Source: an uncultured bacterium (GTDB lineage: Bacteria > Cyanobacteriota > Vampirovibrionia > Gastranaerophilales > Gastranaerophilaceae). Taken from it: a DNA stretch of 64,000 nucleotides. A model generated the notes under the pieces. That model made no database searches and had not been told where the DNA came from. It saw only the letters and a list, made by a program, of their open reading frames with translations. The position numbers and the translations under genes are program-made. Positions 59,634-64,000 of the stretch are shown one piece after another; positions within the stretch are counted from its first letter, which is position 1, and each line of letters opens with the position of its first letter. The stretch lies in contig CATLLN010000001.1 of NCBI GenBank assembly GCA_950022695.1, positions 186,001 to 250,000 on the forward strand, given 5' to 3'.

Positions 59634-60917
59634 ATGAAAAAGTTAATTATACTGATGCTTACGCTGCTCGTGCCATTAGGCGCATGCGCCAAAAAAACAT
59701 ATTTGGATATTCAGCTAGATGAAGTTAAAAAAAGTCAACAATATAATACTGTAAATAAGTTTAAAGGAAATTCTCAACAGCTTCTAATAGATACGGATAT
59801 AACAAACAGACAAGCAGGTATGGTAAAAGATCCGGGACTTATTCATATCCCGACAACTGAGCCTATTGATGAAAAAAAATATGCAAGTAAGCTTGCTAAA
59901 GATGAAGAAACTTATAAAAAAGTTAAATCAAGATTTTCATCGCGTAATTTTGATGGCTCCGGCGTAAATTATTACAGAGTATACAGGATTGCCGAAAGAA
60001 TTATTCGTGCCAACAATCTTGATTATGTAAACTGGCGTATTGCAATCAGAAAAACTCCGGTGCATAACGCATCTGCCAGTGAGGGTAATTTTATATTAGT
60101 AAATACCGGAATGTACGATACATTAGGTGATAATGATGATGCTTTAGCCTGGATTTTAGCACATGAAATGTCACACTTAATTTTAGGGCATATATCACGT
60201 TCTAGAGATTTAAGAGCTACATATGAGTACAATAAACAAGTTTATAGAGGTATGAGAGCATCTGCCAGTAAAGATATTCTTGATGTAAGAATTAAAATAC
60301 AGCAAAATAATATTTTAAAAGAAGAACGTAACATGGAATATATGGCCGATACTGAAGGTTTAAATTTGATTATAAAAGCCGGTTATTCTCCTGAAAAAGC
60401 AATTGAAGCAGTGAATTTATTAAATGCATTATCAGGTAATTATGATTTTGGTGGTGATCATCCTCACGCTGCTTTTCGTCTTAGTAATTTTAGGGATACT
60501 TTAATGATTGCCAATCCAAACTGGGTGAATATAGGCAGAGAAAATATTTATAATGGTGAAGTTTTGCCTTGTAAAATGGGTTCAGATAGAGTTTCTGTTA
60601 TTATTCCAAAAGCCAAAAAAGCTAAAGCCTCTTATCAATTAGAAACTCCGGAAGAACGCATTATCAGAATGGCATATGTTACTTATAAAAAAGGTTATTT
60701 AGGTTCAGCCAAAAACTATTTTAAAAAGTGGATAGAATTAGATAAAGGAAATTATGTACCTTATTTATACATGTCATATGCAAATGAAGTTAGTTATGAA
60801 GTTTTAAAAAATTCAAAATATCTTAGACTAGCCAAAAAAGCTGCCAAAAAAGCTTATGAATATGCACCGTATTCACTTGATGTTCAAGCTCAAATAAAAG
60901 AATTAGAAAAATTATAA
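59634..60917 (+). CDS. M48-family metallopeptidase lipoprotein
   Basis: The start was moved from the track's 59577 to ATG 59634, which has TAGGAG upstream. This gives a lipoprotein signal, MKKLIILMLTLLVPLGAC, with LGAC as lipobox. The peptidase motif HEMSHLILGH is at residues ~177-186 with the third ligand in NMEYMADTEG. The C-terminal ~100 residues include a TPR-like part (AKNYFKKWIELDKGNYVPYLYM). It resembles BepA-type periplasmic proteases that check outer-membrane protein assembly, so quality control of beta-barrels such as the 7588 protein is possible. Confidence 0.88.
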   Translation: MKKLIILMLTLLVPLGACAKKTYLDIQLDEVKKSQQYNTVNKFKGNSQQLLIDTDITNRQAGMVKDPGLIHIPTTEPIDEKKYASKLAKDEETYKKVKSRFSSRNFDGSGVNYYRVYRIAERIIRANNLDYVNWRIAIRKTPVHNASASEGNFILVNTGMYDTLGDNDDALAWILAHEMSHLILGHISRSRDLRATYEYNKQVYRGMRASASKDILDVRIKIQQNNILKEERNMEYMADTEGLNLIIKAGYSPEKAIEAVNLLNALSGNYDFGGDHPHAAFRLSNFRDTLMIANPNWVNIGRENIYNGEVLPCKMGSDRVSVIIPKAKKAKASYQLETPEERIIRMAYVTYKKGYLGSAKNYFKKWIELDKGNYVPYLYMSYANEVSYEVLKNSKYLRLAKKAAKKAYEYAPYSLDVQAQIKELEKL

Positions 60918-61000
60918 TTCCATATAAAGTTTATATTAATGTCCAAAATGCTATGGTATAATAAACTTATAGGAGCGGTAGTTTAATAAAGGAGATAAAG

Positions 61001-62125
61001 ATGATTCCTATTTTTGATTCAAAACGTCAATACTCTCAAATTGGCGAAGAAGCTGAAAAAGCAGTTTGCGAAGTTATGAGATCCGGATGTTATATTTTGG
61101 GACCTAATGTTAAAGCTTTAGAAAGTGAACTTGCTGAATATATCGGCTGTAAATATACTGTAGCTTTGAACTCAGGTACAGATGCACTTCATATTGCATT
61201 ACGCGCTTTAGATATCGGTGCAGGTGATGAAGTTATTACAACAGCATTCACATTTGTTGCAACAGCAGAAGCTATCGGTATGGTTAATGCAAAACCAGTT
61301 TTTGTTGATATTGATCCTGATACATTCAATATTGATCCTAAAAAAATCGAAGAAGCTATCACTCCAAAGACAAAAGCAATTATTCCAGTTCATTTGTACG
61401 GTCAACCTTGTGATATGGATGCAATTATGGCAATTGCAAAAAAACATAATTTAAGAGTAATTGAAGATTGTTGTCAGGCAATTGGTTCTTTATACAAAGG
61501 GAAAATGGTTGGTACATTCGGAGATATCGGATGTTTCAGTTTTTATCCGACTAAAAACCTTGGTACAATGGGTGATGGCGGACTTTGTACAGTAAATAGT
61601 GAAGAATTAAGAGACAGACTTATTGCATTAAGAAACCACGGTTCAATGGTTCGCTACCATAACGATGAACTTGGTGTAAACAGCCGTCTTGATGAAATTC
61701 AAGCTGCAATATTAAGAGTTAAAGCAAAACATATCGATGAATGGAATTCTCAAAGAAGAGACCATGCTGCATATTATAATAAATTATTTGCAGGATGTGC
61801 TGATATCCAAATTCCAAAAGAATTAGATGATACATATTGTGTTTATCATCAATATACAGTTAAAATTCCTCACAGAGATGAAGTTCATAAAATGCTTGGA
61901 GAAAACGGTATCGGCGCTATGTTGTATTATCCGATTCCGCTTCATTTCCAAAAAGTTAATGCCTGGTTAGGTATGGGAAAAGGATCTTTACCTGTGACTG
62001 AAGATAATACAGATGTTGTTATCTCACTTCCTATGTTCCCTGAATTAACAAAAGAAGAACAAGACACAGTTGCAAAAACGCTAATTTCTTGTATTGAAAA
62101 AAGTAAATCAGCAGCTGCTGTTTAA
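61001..62125 (+). CDS. DegT/DnrJ/EryC1/StrS-family sugar aminotransferase
   Basis: This PLP enzyme transfers an amino group to a keto-sugar nucleotide for surface polysaccharides. Features are [11 protein letters not shown] (phosphate cup), [16 protein letters not shown] (Asp holding the pyridine N) and the lysine in [14 protein letters not shown] (about residue 185). Length (374 aa) is typical. AAAGGAGAT precedes the ATG. It is a single gene; no sugar-nucleotide epimerase or transferase lies beside it. A terminator follows at 62161. Confidence 0.92.
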   Translation: MIPIFDSKRQYSQIGEEAEKAVCEVMRSGCYILGPNVKALESELAEYIGCKYTVALNSGTDALHIALRALDIGAGDEVITTAFTFVATAEAIGMVNAKPVFVDIDPDTFNIDPKKIEEAITPKTKAIIPVHLYGQPCDMDAIMAIAKKHNLRVIEDCCQAIGSLYKGKMVGTFGDIGCFSFYPTKNLGTMGDGGLCTVNSEELRDRLIALRNHGSMVRYHNDELGVNSRLDEIQAAILRVKAKHIDEWNSQRRDHAAYYNKLFAGCADIQIPKELDDTYCVYHQYTVKIPHRDEVHKMLGENGIGAMLYYPIPLHFQKVNAWLGMGKGSLPVTEDNTDVVISLPMFPELTKEEQDTVAKTLISCIEKSKSAAAV

Positions 62126-62160
62126 TAATTGTTATTTTGCAATTGGTTTAGAATCTGTAA

Positions 62161-62193
62161 AGCGGGCATTCAATATGAATGCCCGCTTTAATA
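62161..62193. terminator. Terminator after the aminotransferase
   Basis: AAAGCGGGCATTC, loop AATAT and GAATGCCCGCTTT form a strong 13-bp stem with a weak T-run. It also serves the convergent small gene. Confidence 0.88.
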
Positions 62194-62439
62194 TTATCCT
62201 ATCCACCCCATTTTATCAGGGTTTTGTTTAAGTCCGTTTTGCTGAAATAAATTGCTGTTTGACCATTCACCTATATTATCAGTTTGCTTGCCTTGAAACA
62301 TTACTTGTAAAAGATTATATAGTGGAGAGCTTTTAGATAATGTTGTATTATTAGTCAAACCGGTATCAGGTACATTATACTGACTGTTGAAGTCTGTACC
62401 CGGTTTTGGATTAAGTTGTATACCGCCGATTTGCTGCAT
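62194..62439 (-). CDS. Small hypothetical protein (81 aa)
   Basis: The protein is polar and Asn/Gln/Pro/Gly-rich, with no signal peptide (MQQIGGIQLNPKPGTDFNSQ ... NPDKMGWIG). AAGGAG 9 bases upstream of the ATG supports translation. It follows the 62459 gene by 19 bases in one operon. The composition resembles secreted or structural small proteins, but I do not recognise it. The Gly/Asn/Gln-rich style resembles the C-terminal part of the frameshifted 1425 gene. Confidence 0.6.
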   Translation of the reverse strand: MQQIGGIQLNPKPGTDFNSQYNVPDTGLTNNTTLSKSSPLYNLLQVMFQGKQTDNIGEWSNSNLFQQNGLKQNPDKMGWIG

Positions 62440-62458
62440 TATTTAAATTCTCCTTAAG

Positions 62459-62815
62459 TTATGCGTAAGTGTGCATTGAAAAACATCCGCCTGCGGGGTT
62501 TCCCATTTCATTGTAAGCACGAAGGTTTCCTACCCCCGGATGCTGGCAATAAACTTTATCTCCGACATTGATTTGTTCATTAGGGTCATTCATTGCATTA
62601 TAATATGCGTTACTGACGTTTGTACTAAATCCATTACAGTAAAACATACCTTCAACGAATTTTTTTAATTGTCCGAATGTATTACTAACAAGGTTTCTTG
62701 TTTCCTCATCAGAAGCTTTTATTTCATTGAAATTTGTTCTAACAAATTGCGGATCAGATGCCACAACATTGTTATTATATGTCATTGCTGAACTTGTACC
62801 ATTGTCAAAAGCCAT
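62459..62815 (-). CDS. Small hypothetical protein (118 aa)
   Basis: No family recognised. The N-terminus (AFDNGTSSAMTYNNNVVA) lacks a signal peptide. The centre has a helix (NEIKASDEETRNLVSNTFGQLKKFVEGMFY) and the C-terminus is Cys/Gly-rich (YCQHPGVGNLRAYNEMGNPAGGC). The ribosome binding site is good (AAAGGA). It heads a two-gene operon with 62194. The ~400 bases upstream contain no ORF but hold the candidate sRNA on the other strand. Confidence 0.6.
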   Translation of the reverse strand: MAFDNGTSSAMTYNNNVVASDPQFVRTNFNEIKASDEETRNLVSNTFGQLKKFVEGMFYCNGFSTNVSNAYYNAMNDPNEQINVGDKVYCQHPGVGNLRAYNEMGNPAGGCFSMHTYA

Positions 62816-63025
62816 AAATTTATCCTTTATACTCTGCTCTTTTATATATAAAGTATATAAGAGGTAAATAATTGCTTTTTTGTAAGAAAATTACTTTATA
62901 TTTTGTAACACATATGTATGTTTGTCTGAATATGGCGCCAAACACGCGTATTAAGTTTTGTAAAGTGTAAAATGTACACTATTATTGCTCTTTCGGCTAA
63001 TAAAATTTTTTATAAAAACAACTTA

Positions 63026-63054
63026 TTGACATATAAAATTATATGTGCAATAAT
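63026..63054 (+). promoter_or_regulatory. Strong promoter of candidate sRNA
   Basis: Perfect TTGACA, 17-base spacer and AATAAT, the same pattern as at 50879. Predicted start near 63061. Confidence 0.65.
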
Positions 63055-63060
63055 GAATAC

Positions 63061-63199
63061 ATAAGATTTAAGTGTAGTCGAAACACTAAATATAAATAGT
63101 TCATTAACCCCAAAAACATATAAACTCCTAAATAATAAACACTAAAAGAGACCATTAGGATGCAGAAAACGACCCACTCACTTGTTGAGTGGTTTTTTT
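63061..63199 (+). ncRNA. Candidate small RNA of about 135 nt
   Basis: From the strong promoter to the terminator there is no ORF of note. Hairpins include AGTGT-AGTCGAA-ACACT near the 5' end and a possible CTCCTAA/TTAGGA pairing. The terminator is CCACTCA-CTTGT-TGAGTGG then T8. It is convergent with the 63219 gene. No Rfam family can be assigned by eye. Confidence 0.5.
63166..63199 (+). terminator. Terminator of the candidate sRNA
   Basis: CCACTCA, a short loop and TGAGTGG, followed by eight Ts. Confidence 0.85.
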
Positions 63200-63218
63200 T
63201 GCGAATATGACAGAAAAA

Positions 63219-63848
63219 CTATTCCAAGGATTGAATAGTTGTATTTTCAGCATCTTGCTGAAGAGTTTCAGGTGCAATTTCTTCCTGAATTTGTTGTGTT
63301 TCAGCTTCCAAACAAGCTTGTTCTTGGCGTTCTCTGTAGCCGTTTAGGAATTCATTTATACGAGTGTTATTATCATTCCTTTTGATCTCTGTTTTTTGAA
63401 TTTCATCTAAAAGATTTTTTAACTCTATTTTGTAACTATCTGTTTGTTTACAGGTATTATAATATTCAAGTGTATTATATAGATTTCTTATGTTTCCGGC
63501 AGATACACTTTTTTTCGCATCATCCATGTCGAGTTTACGATTTGTAAGTTTGTATAATTCAATAGCATTATGTCGAGCATAATCTAAATATATGCAAGAG
63601 GAATTTTTAATCGGTATATCTTTGTTTTTATCCAGCTTTTGGTTAAGAAAATCAGCAATAGAAAGATATTTGTAATATTTTTCTTCTGATGTAAGTTCAT
63701 TATTATCATCAATAATTTCAAAATCGATTTTTTGTTCGAGGTTTTTAGTTTCTTGATATGTCGCAAACGAATATGTACCAAGCATTATTCCAATTATTAG
63801 AATACTTACTCCCAGTAAAAGCATGTCATTATTTGTGTTGTTATCCAT
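63219..63848 (-). CDS. Membrane-anchored hypothetical protein
   Basis: The 209-aa protein has one N-terminal transmembrane helix (MLLLGVSILIIGIMLGTYSFA) and a long, mostly helical, charged soluble part with heptad-like stretches (ELKNLLDEIQKTEIKRNDNN). The end is Gln/Glu-rich (ETQQIQEEIAPETLQQDAE). No family recognised. AAGGAA and GGGG precede the ATG. The topology is probably N-in with the soluble part in the periplasm, reminiscent of small pilus or cell-envelope accessory proteins, though this is not testable by eye. Confidence 0.55.
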   Translation of the reverse strand: MDNNTNNDMLLLGVSILIIGIMLGTYSFATYQETKNLEQKIDFEIIDDNNELTSEEKYYKYLSIADFLNQKLDKNKDIPIKNSSCIYLDYARHNAIELYKLTNRKLDMDDAKKSVSAGNIRNLYNTLEYYNTCKQTDSYKIELKNLLDEIQKTEIKRNDNNTRINEFLNGYRERQEQACLEAETQQIQEEIAPETLQQDAENTTIQSLE

Positions 63849-63978
63849 AACCCCGTGTTCCTTTATTTTTTAAAGCTCTTTTATAATATATAATAAAATT
63901 TGTAAAAATACCATTCAAATGAATTATATTAAATTTTAGGGAATATAATATAATAAAATAAAGGATTAGCGGCATATT

Positions 63979-64000
63979 ATGAAAAATTTTTATATAATTA
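63979..64000 (+). CDS. Start of a gene running off the window
   Basis: ATG followed by KNFYII; AAGGA lies 13 bases upstream. Only seven codons are visible. It may be the first residues of a signal-peptide-bearing or membrane protein. Confidence 0.3.

Noticed and set aside
1-64000. CRISPR arrays, IS elements or rRNA genes
   Set aside because: I saw no regularly spaced repeats, no transposase ORF and no rRNA-like sequence in the window.

Overview
The window reads as a chromosome segment from a low-GC, Gram-negative-type bacterium. It carries an outer-membrane barrel protein, a LapA-type membrane protein, lipoprotein signal peptidase, a ComEC/PilT competence and pilus system, at least seven proteins with a type IV prepilin N-terminus (FTLAE/FSLAE), a fliO-P-Q-R cluster, a GH57 enzyme and glycogen synthase. 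That mix, with the GFTLAEVLITLGIIGVVAAITIP type of pilin helix, suggests a gut Gastranaerophilales/Melainabacteria (Vampirovibrionia) relative. The assignment is an inference from gene content; no marker gene or rRNA is present.

Layout. 1-6 kb: a membrane-anchored hypothetical protein, a lysozyme-like gene whose C-terminus has slipped into another frame, a CorC/HlyC-type protein, a secreted hypothetical protein and a 670-aa protein with conserved terminal helices. 6-14 kb: a PLP decarboxylase, a porin-like barrel, a pilin, a dehydrogenase with a solute-binding protein, and rarA. 13.4-22.2 kb: two pilin/XRE divergent pairs flank the flagellar export genes (FliM/FliN-SctQ-like, FliO, FliP, FliQ, FliR) and recG. 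22-32 kb: ruvB, a 1194-aa zinc-ribbon/cyclase-like/TPR protein, glgA, an omega-like subunit, purine nucleoside phosphorylase, then lapA-like, rluD and lspA. 32-43 kb: a 2-hydroxyacyl-CoA dehydratase activase, hypothetical genes, a third pilin/XRE pair, an M16 peptidase, recO, pilT and comEC. 43-51 kb: a lytic transglycosylase, a GH57 enzyme, a C-tract-frameshifted gene, tRNA-Asp with a duplicated 3' end, several small genes, a paralogue of the 670-aa protein, an NAD-IDH-type dehydrogenase and a candidate type I toxin-antitoxin locus. 51-64 kb: a TPR protein, three tandem pilin-like genes (one fused to a YadA-like head and an S74 chaperone domain and broken at a G9 tract), a Bax-inhibitor-like protein, tRNA-Asn, an MBL hydrolase, an active/degenerate M48 pair, a DegT aminotransferase, small hypothetical genes and a candidate sRNA.

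How the parts may work together. Two surface machines dominate: a type IV pilus/pseudopilus system (pilT plus many pilin-like subunits and ComEC for DNA uptake) and a flagellar-type export gate. Three pilin-like genes each face their own small XRE regulator across a palindrome-containing gap, suggesting separately switched pilin modules. Two genes are interrupted exactly at G/C homopolymers, which suggests phase variation if they are not assembly errors. The two paralogues with conserved N- and C-terminal helices have the general layout of axial or secreted substrates, but nothing shows this directly.

Other themes: several genes start a few bases downstream of a TATAAT-like box without a ribosome binding site (candidate leaderless mRNAs), and three short ORFs (24, 58 and 59 codons) were below the ORF-track cutoff.
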